From: Chloroflexota bacterium
GTDB taxonomy: Bacteria > Chloroflexota > Anaerolineae > Aggregatilineales > Phototrophicaceae
Assembly: GCA_009841405.1 (NCBI GenBank)
Contig: VXLV01000076.1
Location: 23,000 to 86,999, forward strand
Direction: 5' to 3'
DNA length: 64,000 bases
The stretch's first letter is position 1; every line of letters begins with the position of its first letter. The translations under genes were made by a program, and so were the position numbers. The notes under the pieces were generated by a model. It was given only the letters and a program-made list of their open reading frames with translations, was not told the DNA's origin and made no database searches. Of this stretch, positions 7,625 through 18,237 are shown in pieces.

Positions 7625-8775
7625 TAGCGTTCCCCAAGCCAAGTTTCTTCAAGCAAGTCTATGTGCTTGGGTTTGATGCCTAGATAATCCGCAAGCTCTT
7701 CATCGTCTATTCGCTCTTCATAGTACCGTCTGAATGCCAAAGCAACATACTCTTCACCCAAATACACGAGCCGTGTCCTATAGTGATCGCCGCCTGTCTT
7801 CCCTTTCTGTGACAATTTGAATTGTCTCGCCCATTCCGCCGCCGCCGCCTCATATTCCCCTGTTTCGATCCAATTCCTATCTAGAAATCGCCGATAGATG
7901 ACTTCTCGACTTACGCTAAATCGCTTGGCCAAGCTGTCTGCCTCGCTTCTGTCGAATCGCCCTGGTGTCCGGGCAAGATTGAACTCCTCTTCCGGCACCA
8001 ACACGGCATTTGCCAAAGCATTGCATTGCTGTTCTATATGCTCGTGTTCGGAAGGCAACTTGTTTTCAAAGGAACCCTGACGGTCTATGCCACTTGTACG
8101 ATAGAGAAGATGCGCCAGTTCGTGAAACAGCGTAAATATCTGGCGAGTCTTCGCATTGGAGTTGTTAGCATAAATAACCGGAAACTCAACGTCATACAGA
8201 CTAAAGCCGCAGAAATCATCGACACCAAAGGCGTCTTTGAAAACTGTGACACCAACGTCATAAAATGCCTTCCGCCATGCTTCAAACGCGGCGCCTACAT
8301 TTGGCCAGCTGCATTGCTCGGCACTGCTCACTCCCAAATACTCGCGTATTTGCCTCGCAGTCAGTGTAAGAGAGTCGCCACTGCTGATCCTAAGGTCTCT
8401 AGTTATGATTCTGCGCGCAGGGTTTCGCCCATCATTCAATTCGGCGAGTCCGCTTTGAAAGGCACGCGCCTTATGCAGTAGAGTGCGGATTCGGGGCGGG
8501 ATTTCAGCAAATTGCGCCGAACTTAGTGTATGGAATGTCTCTTCAATCTTGGGGGATTCCGGCGGCTCAGGGAAAAAAAATACAGCGACGGGCAGCCACA
8601 GTTCCTTTGCGAGCTTTTCTAACTGGCGATAGGTCGGTCGTGACTCGCCGCTTTCCCACTCTGCGACTCTTTTGAAATCACTGCGCTTGGCGATAAGCGC
8701 GTCCAAGGTGTAGCCCAGCCGCTCCCGCGCCCAAGTTATGACCTCTGGAGTGATGGGCATCCGTTCGATTGCCAT
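7624..8775 (-). CDS. XRE helix-turn-helix / ImmA-IrrE metallopeptidase antitoxin
   Basis: 383 residues. Residues ~8-60 form an XRE helix-turn-helix (TPEVITWARERLGYTLDALI ... RPTYRQLEKLAKELWLPV) and ~160-330 an M78/ImmA-IrrE peptidase with zinc motif HELAH (218-222) and a downstream helix EQQCNALANAVLVP that carries the third ligand. In this class of system the protein is the DNA-binding antitoxin and autorepressor paired with a DUF4411-PIN toxin. Start ATG 8775; an internal ATG follows five codons later. A TTGACA/TATAAA promoter lies just upstream, where an autorepressor would bind. Lower GC than ndk and the thioredoxin gene on either side suggests insertion between them. Confidence 0.85.
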   Translation of the reverse strand: MAIERMPITPEVITWARERLGYTLDALIAKRSDFKRVAEWESGESRPTYRQLEKLAKELWLPVAVFFFPEPPESPKIEETFHTLSSAQFAEIPPRIRTLLHKARAFQSGLAELNDGRNPARRIITRDLRISSGDSLTLTARQIREYLGVSSAEQCSWPNVGAAFEAWRKAFYDVGVTVFKDAFGVDDFCGFSLYDVEFPVIYANNSNAKTRQIFTLFHELAHLLYRTSGIDRQGSFENKLPSEHEHIEQQCNALANAVLVPEEEFNLARTPGRFDRSEADSLAKRFSVSREVIYRRFLDRNWIETGEYEAAAAEWARQFKLSQKGKTGGDHYRTRLVYLGEEYVALAFRRYYEERIDDEELADYLGIKPKHIDLLEETWLGER

Positions 8776-8807
8776 AGAGGTTGCACAAGGTCCACTTTTA
8801 CCTAGAC

Positions 8808-8834
8808 TTTATAGGGCAGTTCCGCGCCTGTCAA
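8808..8834 (-). promoter_or_regulatory. Promoter of the toxin-antitoxin operon
   Basis: On the minus strand TTGACA (8834-8829) is followed after 15 bases by TATAAA (8813-8808), 33 bases before the ATG at 8775. The -35 is perfect; the spacing is short, which may allow control by the XRE protein. Confidence 0.5.
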
Positions 8835-8842
8835 ACGCACAC

Positions 8843-9295
8843 CTACTCAAACACCCAGCCATCCACAGCCCGCGCCCAGCCGCCGCACAGCTCACTCTCG
8901 GCGAAAAAGTTGGCAATCTCGATCTCGCCGTTCTCGACGCTGTCGGAGCCGTGCACCAGATTACGCCCGATCTCCAGGCCGTAGTCGCCGCGGATGGTGC
9001 CCGCCGCCGCCTCCGAGGGCTTGGTCGCGCCGATGGTCGTCCGCGCTGCTACGACGGCATCGCTGCCCTCGAGCGCCATCACAACAACCGGTGCCGAGAT
9101 GATGTACGCGACCAGCCCGGCAAAGAAGGGACGCTCGCGGTGCACGTCGTAGTGCTTCTCCGCCAGGTCGCGGCTCACCCGCAGAAGCTTCATGCCGATG
9201 ATCTTTAGGCCGCGCTGCTCAAAGCGCTTGATGATTTCGCCGGTCAACCCGCGCTGAACCGCATCGGGCTTAATGATGATCAGTGTCCGTTCCAA
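8843..9295 (-). CDS. ndk: Nucleoside diphosphate kinase
   Basis: 150 residues, full family length. Transfers the gamma-phosphate of ATP to NDPs through a phosphohistidine. Visible signatures: ERTLIIIKPDAVQRG at the N-terminus, the HYDVHRERPFF segment, nucleotide-contact residues in TIGATKPSEAAAGTIRGDYG, and the active His115 in RNLVHGSDS. Start ATG 9295. It is monocistronic as far as the sequence shows; the toxin-antitoxin promoter sits just past its stop. Cytosolic housekeeping enzyme. Confidence 0.97.
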   Translation of the reverse strand: MERTLIIIKPDAVQRGLTGEIIKRFEQRGLKIIGMKLLRVSRDLAEKHYDVHRERPFFAGLVAYIISAPVVVMALEGSDAVVAARTTIGATKPSEAAAGTIRGDYGLEIGRNLVHGSDSVENGEIEIANFFAESELCGGWARAVDGWVFE

Positions 9296-9399
9296 GAGAT
9301 TGCCTTTCTCAGTTTGTCGCTCATGTCAGTCGGCGCCTATCATACCGCTGCGCGTCGAAGATTTGTATGCGCAGCCGCCGCGCTTTGAGACAGATTCGT

Positions 9400-9422
9400 C
9401 TTGATGGTGTAAAGCCATCAAG
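9400..9422. other. Perfect 8-bp hairpin in the ndk/fcl intergenic region
   Basis: CTTGATGG, 7-base loop, CCATCAAG. It lies between divergent genes, upstream of a TATGAT-like -10 at 9440-9445 and of the fcl ATG. No T-run follows, so it looks more like an operator or a decayed repeat than a terminator. Confidence 0.4.
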
Positions 9423-9472
9423 GGCAGCGCGAAGTCTGCTATGATACTGGCAGCAAAAGGAGAGGGGCGAGT

Positions 9473-10447
9473 ATGAGCGCGGCTTTCTGGCAAAATCAGT
9501 CGGTCATTGTCACCGGCGGCGCGGGCTTCCTCGGTCGACACGTGGTAGACAGACTTTGCGCTGAAGGGGCAGGGCGCATCATCGCGCCGCGCCGTGCGAA
9601 ATACGACCTGCGCGAACAGGAAGGCGTCGCGCGCCTCTATGCCGATCATCCCGATGCGACAATGGTCATTCATCTGGCGGCCAATGTCGGCGGCATCGGC
9701 ATCAACCGCGAGCATCCGGGGCTCTTCTTCTACGAGAACCTCATGATGGGCACGCTGATGCTGGAGTACGCGCGGCGGGCCGGTGTGGCGAAATTCGTGG
9801 GCATCGGCACCGTCTGCAGCTACCCAAAGTTCGCGCCGGTTCCCTTCCGCGAGAATGACCTTTGGTCGGGTTATCCCGAAGAGACCAACGCGCCCTACGG
9901 CCTGGCGAAGAAGATGCTGCTGGTGCAGAGCCAGGCTTACCGCCAGGAGTACGGCTACAACGCCATCCACTTGCTGCCGGTTAATTTGTATGGCCCGCAC
10001 GACAAGTTCGACTTGAAGTCGTCGCACGTTATCCCGGCGGTCATCCGCAAAATGGTGGACGCGCAAGAGCGCGGCGCCAGCTACGTGACGCTCTTCGGCG
10101 ATGGATCGCCTACACGTGAATTTCTCTTCGTGCGCGACGCCGCCGAGGGCATCGTGCTGGCTGCTGAGCGCTATGACGGCGCCGAGCCGGTCAACCTGGG
10201 CAGCGCCTTCGAAATAAGCATTCGCGATCTGGTAGCAATCATCGCCGACGAAGTGGGATTCTCGGGCGATTTGCGCTGGGACACCAGCAAGCCCAACGGG
10301 CAGCCCCGGCGCAAGCTGGATGTCACCCGCGCGCAGCGAGAATTCGGCTTCATTTCGCAGACTGACTTCCGCGCCGGCTTACGGGAGACGATCCGTTGGT
10401 ACCGCGCCGAGGGACGGCCAGAGCCGCCCGGCGCCGCGCAAGCCTGA
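9473..10447 (+). CDS. fcl: GDP-L-fucose synthase (epimerase/reductase)
   Basis: 324 residues, extended SDR fold. It converts GDP-4-keto-6-deoxymannose to GDP-L-fucose with NADPH. Cofactor loop TGGAGFLG (14-21), the [11 protein letters not shown] stretch typical of GDP-fucose synthases, Cys115 in GTVCSYP (the epimerisation Cys of this family), and Y142xxxK146 in APYGLAKK. The [14 protein letters not shown] and [12 protein letters not shown] segments also match. Start ATG 9473 with GGAGAGG about 10 bases upstream. The partner GDP-mannose dehydratase is not in the window. An alpha-L-fucosidase gene at 62650 shows the organism also releases fucose. Confidence 0.9.
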   Translation: MSAAFWQNQSVIVTGGAGFLGRHVVDRLCAEGAGRIIAPRRAKYDLREQEGVARLYADHPDATMVIHLAANVGGIGINREHPGLFFYENLMMGTLMLEYARRAGVAKFVGIGTVCSYPKFAPVPFRENDLWSGYPEETNAPYGLAKKMLLVQSQAYRQEYGYNAIHLLPVNLYGPHDKFDLKSSHVIPAVIRKMVDAQERGASYVTLFGDGSPTREFLFVRDAAEGIVLAAERYDGAEPVNLGSAFEISIRDLVAIIADEVGFSGDLRWDTSKPNGQPRRKLDVTRAQREFGFISQTDFRAGLRETIRWYRAEGRPEPPGAAQA

Positions 10448-10777
10448 AAGAGCGTGAACTGTAGAGTGCGGTCGCTTCGCTGCGCTGGCGTCGCCTTTGA
10501 GTCACGGCGTGGCAAGGCGTCGCGCAGCGCATTTTGCATGCAGTTTCCCCAAAATTGGTATTGTGGCAAGTTTGCTGGTAAGATTGTGCCAGCGCTGTTT
10601 CGTGTGCCAGATTGGCCAGTTGCCAGCGTGCGTACCCGCGCTCGAATGGCAAGCCAGGCTGGCAGATGCGGAGCCTAATATAGGTAGGCGATGCTTTCAT
10701 GCTCGCTTTCGTTCTGAAGACCCGCTGTTCCGCGCACTGTTCCAAAAGCGGGTTTGATTGCTAAGGAGGGTAGCGCC
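10448..10777. other. Intergenic region, 330 bases, with a candidate promoter
   Basis: No supported gene. TTGGTA (10555-10560) is followed after 18 bases by TAAGAT (10579-10584), a plausible promoter for the ABC ATPase pair with a leader of about 190 bases. A strong ribosome binding site AAGGAGG lies at 10763-10769. Confidence 0.35.
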
Positions 10778-11797
10778 TTGAGCACATTACTTGAGGTCAA
10801 CGACCTTGTCGTCAGGTTCTATACACAAGAAGGCACCGTCTATGCAGTAAACGGCGTGTCCTTTGATCTCGAGGAAGGCGAGACGCTTGGCATAGTGGGC
10901 GAAAGCGGCAGCGGCAAAAGCGTGAGCTGCCTCGCGCTGATGGGCTTGATTCCCAGCCCGCCCGGCAAGGTGGAGTCGGGCACAGTCGTGTTTGAAGGTC
11001 GCGACCTGCTGACGCTCAAGCCGGACCAGATGCGGCTCATCCGCGGCAAAGAAATCGCAATGATCTTTCAAGATCCGATGACATCTTTGAATCCCGTGCT
11101 TACAATCGGCACGCAAATCACTGAGTCGCTGAAGTTGCATGAGGGCATGAATACGACGCAGTCGCGCAAACGGGCGGCCGATCTGCTGGACCTGGTCGGC
11201 ATTCCCGACGCTTATAGGCGGCTGGACGACTATCCGCACCAATTTTCCGGTGGCATGCGCCAGCGCGTGATGATCGCGATGGGCTTATCCTGTAATCCCA
11301 AACTGCTGATCGCCGATGAGCCAACGACCGCGCTTGACGTCACGATTCAGGCGCAGATCATTGAGCTGGTCAAGCAGCTCAAGGACGAATTCAATATGGC
11401 GATGATTTGGATCACGCATGATTTGGGCGTGGTGGCTGGCATCGCCGACCGTATCCAGGTGATGTACGGCGGCCGCATCATGGAGTCGGGGTCGTCGCAC
11501 GAGGTCTTCCGCGACAGTCGCCATCCCTACACTGTGGGCTTGCTGGGGTCACTGCCGCGGCTGGATTCCAGCGGCGAAGAAAAGCTGACGCAAATCGAGG
11601 GGTCGCCGCCGGATATGCGCAACGAGCCGGAAGGATGTCCCTTTGCGCCACGCTGCGACGTACGCGAGCAATTGCAACTGGAGAAATGCTGGGACGAGCG
11701 GCCGCCGCTTGAGACGGTTCCCGATGCCAGTGGCGCGGAAGCGCACATCATGTCCTGTTGGGCCGATATCCGCGAGGGGGTAGCAGAAAATGTCTAG
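10778..11797 (+). CDS. Oligopeptide/dipeptide ABC transporter ATPase, DppD/OppD type
   Basis: 339 residues. Walker [10 protein letters not shown]-loop [12 protein letters not shown], signature FSGGMRQRV, Walker [13 protein letters not shown] and a switch His in ITHDLG are all present. The C-terminal tail with Cys-containing [18 protein letters not shown] matches the oligopeptide-transporter extension that can hold an Fe-S cluster in this family. The start is the TTG at 10778, 8 bases after a perfect AAGGAGG; a further TTG upstream at 10754 lacks a binding site. It overlaps the next ATPase gene by 8 bases. No permease or substrate-binding protein gene is adjacent. Confidence 0.88.
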   Translation: MSTLLEVNDLVVRFYTQEGTVYAVNGVSFDLEEGETLGIVGESGSGKSVSCLALMGLIPSPPGKVESGTVVFEGRDLLTLKPDQMRLIRGKEIAMIFQDPMTSLNPVLTIGTQITESLKLHEGMNTTQSRKRAADLLDLVGIPDAYRRLDDYPHQFSGGMRQRVMIAMGLSCNPKLLIADEPTTALDVTIQAQIIELVKQLKDEFNMAMIWITHDLGVVAGIADRIQVMYGGRIMESGSSHEVFRDSRHPYTVGLLGSLPRLDSSGEEKLTQIEGSPPDMRNEPEGCPFAPRCDVREQLQLEKCWDERPPLETVPDASGAEAHIMSCWADIREGVAENV

Positions 11798-12818
11798 TCC
11801 AGCCATGGTCGCCGACGAGCGCAAAACACGCGATGGGGACGATTACATCCTCGAAGTCAGCAATCTCAAAAAGCACTTCCCGATTTCGTCCGGCATCGTT
11901 TTCCAGCGCCAAGTTGGGGCAGTTCGCGCGGTGGATGGCATCAGCTTCAATGTGATCCGCGGCGAAACTCTCGGCCTGGTCGGCGAATCCGGTTGTGGCA
12001 AGAGCACGACCGGGCGCACGATTCTGCAGCTATATCGGCCTACGGAAGGCAGCGTCAAATTCGAGGGCCAGGAATTATCGACTATGGCCGGCAACGACTT
12101 GCGACAGATGCGCCGGCGCATGCAAATCATTTTTCAGGACCCGTTCGCGTCGCTGAATCCGCGCATGACCGTCGGCAGCATCGTCAGCGAGCCGCTGCAA
12201 ATCCACAAGATGTACGCCAACAAGCAAGAGCGGCAGCAATACGTCGAGCAATTGATGGAGCGCGTGGGGCTGAATCCTTACTTCATCAATCGCTATCCGC
12301 ACGAATTCTCGGGCGGGCAGCGGCAGCGCATCGGCATCGCCCGCGCGCTGGCGTTGCAGCCCAGCTTCATCGTCGCCGACGAGCCGATCTCGGCGCTTGA
12401 TGTGTCAATTCAGGCGCAGGTGGTGAACTTGATGGAAGAGCTGCAAGACGAGCTGGGCTTGACTTACCTCTTCATCGCGCACGACCTCAGCATGGTGCGC
12501 CATATCTGCGACCGCGTCGCGGTGATGTACCTGGGCAAGATTGTCGAGCTGGGGCCGGTTGACGAAGTCTACGATAACCCGCAGCATCCTTATACGCAGG
12601 CGCTGCTCTCGGCGGTGCCGGTGCCCGACCCGGTCGTGGAGGACAATCGCCAGCGCATCATCATCTCCGGCGATTTGCCCAACCCGGCCAACCCGCCGAC
12701 CGGCTGCAATTTCAATACGCGCTGTCCGGTTGTCTTCGACTTGTGCTATCAGGAGCCCGATCCGCCGCTGATCGAGGTGCGGCCGGATCACTACGTGAGC
12801 TGCCATCGGGTAGTTTAG
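11790..12818 (+). CDS. Oligopeptide/dipeptide ABC transporter ATPase, DppF/OppF type
   Basis: 342 residues, second ATPase of a DppDF-like heterodimer. Walker [22 protein letters not shown], signature [15 protein letters not shown], Walker [13 protein letters not shown], and IAHDLSMV. The C-terminal oligopeptide extension [16 protein letters not shown] carries conserved Cys. ATG 11790 lies within the end of the preceding gene, so translation is coupled. Peptide import is the usual family role, but with no permeases nearby the pair may serve a transporter encoded elsewhere. Confidence 0.9.
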   Translation: MSSPAMVADERKTRDGDDYILEVSNLKKHFPISSGIVFQRQVGAVRAVDGISFNVIRGETLGLVGESGCGKSTTGRTILQLYRPTEGSVKFEGQELSTMAGNDLRQMRRRMQIIFQDPFASLNPRMTVGSIVSEPLQIHKMYANKQERQQYVEQLMERVGLNPYFINRYPHEFSGGQRQRIGIARALALQPSFIVADEPISALDVSIQAQVVNLMEELQDELGLTYLFIAHDLSMVRHICDRVAVMYLGKIVELGPVDEVYDNPQHPYTQALLSAVPVPDPVVEDNRQRIIISGDLPNPANPPTGCNFNTRCPVVFDLCYQEPDPPLIEVRPDHYVSCHRVV

Positions 12819-12846
12819 TTCGCGAAACCTCGCTCATCGTTGCGGT

Positions 12847-12852
12847 CATAAT
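12847..12852 (+). promoter_or_regulatory. -10 box immediately before the ATG (putative leaderless transcript)
   Basis: CATAAT ends 9 bases before the ATG at 12862, so transcription from it would start at or next to the start codon. No Shine-Dalgarno sequence lies between. Confidence 0.4.
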
Positions 12853-12861
12853 GGACGCGCG

Positions 12862-13869
12862 ATGACTACCATCGGCGCATACTTGCCTTCACAGATATGG
12901 CGAAGTTGGACTCCGGCTGAGGCGGAGATTGAGCTTGCCCGGTACAAGGGCTATGGCATAAACGCGATCTTTGCGGAAGCGGATCATTACCGGCGCGATA
13001 TCATTGCGATAGCCCAGAATCACGGCTTACGCTTTTACGGCGGAATGGCCTGCTTCAACAACAGCGATGCGCTTGCGCAGAATCCCAACCTGCATCCCGT
13101 CGGCCGCGATGGAAGGCGACGCCCGAAAATGAACTGGTATGTTGGCATCACGCCGACATGCCAAGCGTATGCTCAGGCACGACTCAACACGCTAACGGAA
13201 ATGGCGCGGTCATACCAGCTGGACGGCGTCTGGCTGGATTTCATTCGCTGGCCGCTGCACTGGGAACGTGAATTGCGCGCTGATACGCCGACGCCCTTGG
13301 AAGCGAGCTTCGACGAACACACGCTCAGTCGCTTTGTGGAATACGCGGCTGTTGATATCCCCACCGGCACGACGAGCCAGAAGGCCGACTGGATATTGAG
13401 CGAGCGCAAGGCCGAGTGGATAGACTTCAAATGCGCGATTATCACCGACTTTGTCGCGCGGGCGAAAGCCATCGTCGATACACATTTGCCAGGAAAGCCC
13501 TTGGGACTGGATATCGTGCCGGCCAGACCTCCGCAGCGAGAGCGCCTGCTTGGTCAACGGCTGCGTGACCTATCAGCATACGCTGACTGTTTCTCGCCGA
13601 TGCTGTATCATCATGCGCTGGGTTTCTCGACCGAATGGATGTCGGAACGACTTGATGACATGGCGGCGCAGTCGGATAGGCCACTGATTCCCTTTGTGCA
13701 GGTTGACGCCTTTGTCGATGAGGACGGGCCCTTTTCCGCGCGGGATTGGGAGCGCGCACTGGAAGCGGTTCTGTCACATGGCAGCTGCAAGGGGCTGATC
13801 GCGTTTAGGGGAGATATGCTGCATTCAAACGGGCGCGGCCGCTCGCTGGGGAATCTGCTGCGGTACTAG
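12862..13869 (+). CDS. Putative TIM-barrel glycoside hydrolase (GHL10/DUF4015-like)
   Basis: 335 residues with no signal peptide. The sequence alternates strand and helix as in a TIM barrel. The strand LDGVWLDFIRWP (Asp126) matches the substrate-site strand of hypothetical glycosyl hydrolase 10-like and PgaB-like families, and a later strand has DCFSPMLYHH, another usual position of barrel active-site residues. Substrate and catalytic mechanism are not evident, and some relatives may not be hydrolases. The gene appears leaderless: a -10-like CATAAT lies 9 bases before ATG. The next gene is separated by about 100 bases and an apparent change in GC content. Confidence 0.55.
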   Translation: MTTIGAYLPSQIWRSWTPAEAEIELARYKGYGINAIFAEADHYRRDIIAIAQNHGLRFYGGMACFNNSDALAQNPNLHPVGRDGRRRPKMNWYVGITPTCQAYAQARLNTLTEMARSYQLDGVWLDFIRWPLHWERELRADTPTPLEASFDEHTLSRFVEYAAVDIPTGTTSQKADWILSERKAEWIDFKCAIITDFVARAKAIVDTHLPGKPLGLDIVPARPPQRERLLGQRLRDLSAYADCFSPMLYHHALGFSTEWMSERLDDMAAQSDRPLIPFVQVDAFVDEDGPFSARDWERALEAVLSHGSCKGLIAFRGDMLHSNGRGRSLGNLLRY

Positions 13870-13975
13870 TTGGGGCGAGGCGGCAAGCTTGGGCTACCGT
13901 TGATCGCCGCACGCCGGGATCATTTCGTGGGTTATCATCGAGTAACGTACAAGCGAGAATGGTGAGAGGCTTCTG

Positions 13976-14326
13976 ATGTCAAGTGTCACCCTTCCTGGCG
14001 TTAGAGACTTATATGTTCCAGTGATGTTGGCAATACGCAAACACGGTAGTGAAAGCGACAACGATGCAATCGCTGATGAAGTTGTTGATTTGCTAGATAT
14101 TACAGAAGAGCAATTGGCGGTTACGTATAATCCGCCGAGGGACAGAGAGTCGAAGGTGCTATCCCGCTTGATCTGGGCTCGGTCTCATCTAAAGATCGCT
14201 GCGTATCTGTATAGTCCGCGCAGAACCGTTTGGAAGATGACTGAAAAAGCTCGTCGAATTCGACATTTTGATCGCGATGAGCTAATTCAAGCTGTTGTGG
14301 AAGCAAGGGCCAGGCGCGGTTATTGA
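13976..14326 (+). CDS. Winged-helix protein resembling the Mrr N-terminal domain
   Basis: 116 residues, ATG 13976 preceded by GAGAGG. The pattern LPGVRDLYVPVMLAIRKHG, then DITEEQLAV, RLIWARSHLKIAAYL and TVWKMTEKAR matches the DNA-binding winged-helix domain at the N-terminus of Mrr-type restriction endonucleases. The nuclease half (PD-(D/E)xK with QxK) is absent, so this is a free-standing DNA-binding domain or a truncated Mrr. Base composition is AT-richer than the flanks. It converges on the DUF1883 and TIR genes, which together form an apparent island upstream of sequence transcribed from ftsH. Confidence 0.6.
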   Translation: MSSVTLPGVRDLYVPVMLAIRKHGSESDNDAIADEVVDLLDITEEQLAVTYNPPRDRESKVLSRLIWARSHLKIAAYLYSPRRTVWKMTEKARRIRHFDRDELIQAVVEARARRGY

Positions 14327-14382
14327 TGTAGGATTTTCAACCAGCGTGTAGCTAACGTCTGTGTGGATGTGGCTGAGTTATT

Positions 14383-14664
14383 TTAACCGGATACAGCTTC
14401 CCCAGAAATTACACGCGCAGACGAACCGACTTCCCCGGCATAGCCGGCGAGATCTACAGCTACAAGCCAGTGCCCGGGATATGGGATCTCCAACTGTACC
14501 GGTGAAGTCTTATAATGACCGCCGTGAGACTTGTGACGTCGACCGGAACGATAAAAGCGGAAGTTGGCGCTGTCCATCAGTCGGACGTATGCAGCGCTGG
14601 TTAGGCTGACCTCGACGATCTCGCCACCACTCATTTGTCCTAAGTCATGCTTAATGAACTGCAT
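14383..14664 (-). CDS. DUF1883 domain protein
   Basis: 93 residues, ATG 14664. The sequence MQFIKHDLGQMSGGEIVEV, VRLMDSANFRFYRSG, HGGHYKTSPVQLEIP and HWLVAVDLAGYAGEV follows the DUF1883 pattern closely, a small beta-rich domain that often occurs fused to or beside TIR domains. The molecular function of DUF1883 is not established. Here it stands as a separate gene 114 bases downstream of the TIR gene on the same strand, with its own -10 box (TATAAT at 14704-14699). Low GC like its neighbours. A sensing or regulatory role for the TIR effector is inference. Confidence 0.75.
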   Translation of the reverse strand: MQFIKHDLGQMSGGEIVEVSLTSAAYVRLMDSANFRFYRSGRRHKSHGGHYKTSPVQLEIPYPGHWLVAVDLAGYAGEVGSSARVISGEAVSG

Positions 14665-14698
14665 TGGCGAAATCCTGTCTGCTCAACACCTACCAAGA

Positions 14699-14704
14699 AT
14701 TATA
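14699..14704 (-). promoter_or_regulatory. -10 box upstream of the DUF1883 gene
   Basis: Perfect TATAAT on the minus strand, 34 bases before ATG 14664. TTGACC occurs 20 bases further upstream (14730-14725), a rather wide spacing for a -35. Confidence 0.45.
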
Positions 14705-14778
14705 GCACACTTCTAGTTTAGTCAGGTCAACGGGAAGCGTACCAAGATGATAAAGGCTTGCTCTCTCCAACTCCTCCC

Positions 14779-15231
14779 TTATTGCATCAACAGCTCTTGA
14801 ATCGCTTCATGAATCTCGGCTGCGATTTCCATGACAGTGTAAGTATCCGTATTGAGCCCAATTATGTTCGCTAGCCAGGCGCGGAAAGCTCTGATTTCCT
14901 CTAGGGTGATATTGTGCCAGACGGGGAAAATGATGTGGTTTTTCATGACCCAAAGGTGTTCAAGCATGTTGAGTTCATGAATCGTCCACTGCTTGGCAAA
15001 AAACGCTTTGGATAAGACGATTATCCCGAAGCGACTCCCATTGATTCCTGCGTTCAACTTAGCAACCAGATTGTCGCCGATCTTTAGTTCAAACTCGTCA
15101 TACCAGACACTCAGGCCGTGCTCTTGAAGCGCTAATGCCAGCGGCCTCGCTACGTCATCTTTGTCTTCCGATGCATGTGATAGGAAGACATCAAATGCGA
15201 ATTCGCCTTTCTTAATGAAGCGCTGCGCCAA
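14779..15231 (-). CDS. TIR-domain protein, probable NAD-cleaving effector
   Basis: 150 residues, almost entirely one TIR domain: FDVFLSHASEDKDDVARPLA (strand A and loop), LSVWYDEFELKIGDN (BB loop region), FGIIVLSKAFFAKQW and the catalytic-type motif W82-TIH-E86-L. In bacterial immunity this Glu cleaves NAD+ or makes signalling nucleotides. The start is the TTG at 15231 with GGGAG 6 bases upstream; no ATG or GTG exists in frame before it, although the frame stays open back to the ftsH stop codon. DUF1883 follows on the same strand. With the Mrr-N-like gene it forms a candidate defence cluster; immunity is inference. Confidence 0.8.
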   Translation of the reverse strand: MAQRFIKKGEFAFDVFLSHASEDKDDVARPLALALQEHGLSVWYDEFELKIGDNLVAKLNAGINGSRFGIIVLSKAFFAKQWTIHELNMLEHLWVMKNHIIFPVWHNITLEEIRAFRAWLANIIGLNTDTYTVMEIAAEIHEAIQELLMQ

Positions 15232-15348
15232 CTCGTTCTCCCACCCATTCGTTTTAGCGAACTGTGACCTGCAAAGCGAAATGTAAACCAGGTGCAGATA
15301 GTAGCAATTTGACTTTTCAAGTGGAAGTGTGACGTCAAAAATGGGAAA

Positions 15349-15372
15349 GGGCGAGCCACCGGCCCGCCCCTT
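15349..15372 (-). terminator. Hairpin terminator after ftsH
   Basis: On the minus strand an imperfect GC stem (GGGCG-GGCC, loop GGT, GGCT-CGCCC) is followed by a T-rich stretch with TTTCCCATTTTT. The arms share the GGGCGAGCC/GGCTCGCCC core of a hairpin in the composite repeat near 62550. Confidence 0.5.
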
Positions 15373-15396
15373 AAACGCGCCTCCGTTTGCCGCTGG

Positions 15397-17313
<1,917 letters not shown>

Positions 17314-17579
17314 GAAACGAACTCCACTCGCTTGTTAGACTGCGTGACGCCAGCAATTGGTATCCCGCCTCATTATTAAAGAGCGCCGGCGCCGACAAGA
17401 GGTGATAAATTGCCGCAGATGTCGGGGCGATTGCTCGACCTTGCGGCTGCGGCGCTAGGGCCCGGCGATTCTACTCGATTGCCCGAATCCAGGACAGCTG
17501 GTCGCTGATTATTCGCGCAGCATCCTGTATCATTAGAGGCGGACTTGGATCATCCCGCTAAAGGACAATTGACGCGCCA

Positions 17580-18233
17580 ATGGCCGACCGCAGCAACGAA
17601 GCGTGGATAGCCGCATTAGAAGCAGAAGGCCAGCCGGCGCAAGCCCAGGCGCTGGAGGACCTGCGCCGGCGATTGCGGCGAAGCATCTATTTCTATCTCA
17701 GCCAGGATCGCAGCGACCTGCGCGGGTTGGCGGCCCAGGAATTGGCGCAGATGGCCGAAGACCTGGCGCAAGACGCCACGCTGCGCGTCATGGCCAATCT
17801 GGCCAACTTCCGCGGCGAGAGCCGCTTCACCACATGGGCGAACAAGATCGCCATACGCCTGACCATCAGCGACTTGCGGCGCGCCCGCTATCGCGACTTC
17901 AGTCTGGATGAATTGACCGCTGATGGCGACCTGCTGCCCGCGTCGGCCCGGCTGGCGGGGCCGGCCTCGCCAACGCCGGAGAAGGTCGCCGAGCGCGACG
18001 ATGTGCTGGAGCGCATCGAAGCGGCGCTGCAAGAGGCGCTGACCGAGCGGCAGTATCAGGCGCTGGTAGCGGTGGCGCTGAAAGGCATCCCGATGGATGT
18101 GCTGGCCGACCGCATGGGCACGAACCGCAACGCGCTCTACAAGCTCATCCACGACGCCCGCCGCAAGCTCAAGACGCACCTCGAATCGCAGGGCATCTCG
18201 ACTGATTACATGATGAACCTATTCGGGAATTGA
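17580..18233 (+). CDS. ECF-type RNA polymerase sigma factor
   Basis: 217 residues. A region-2 like helix set spans ~20-100, with LAQDATLRVMANLANFRGESRFTTW and IAIRLTISDLRRARYRD, the usual -10-recognition and core-binding helix of sigma-70 group IV. Region 4 (~135-205) has a helix-turn-helix in FKGIPMDVLADRM-like sequence (VALKGIPMDVLADRMGTNRN) followed by ALYKLIHDARRKLKTHL. Start ATG 17580, with AAAGGACA upstream. No anti-sigma gene is adjacent, so the controlling signal is unknown. The stop lies 4 bases from the convergent copper monooxygenase gene. Confidence 0.85.
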   Translation: MADRSNEAWIAALEAEGQPAQAQALEDLRRRLRRSIYFYLSQDRSDLRGLAAQELAQMAEDLAQDATLRVMANLANFRGESRFTTWANKIAIRLTISDLRRARYRDFSLDELTADGDLLPASARLAGPASPTPEKVAERDDVLERIEAALQEALTERQYQALVAVALKGIPMDVLADRMGTNRNALYKLIHDARRKLKTHLESQGISTDYMMNLFGN

Positions 18234-18237
18234 AGCG

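Noticed and set aside
9326..10066. 246-codon minus frame opposite fcl
   Set aside because: Antisense of a well-supported gene with no recognisable motif.
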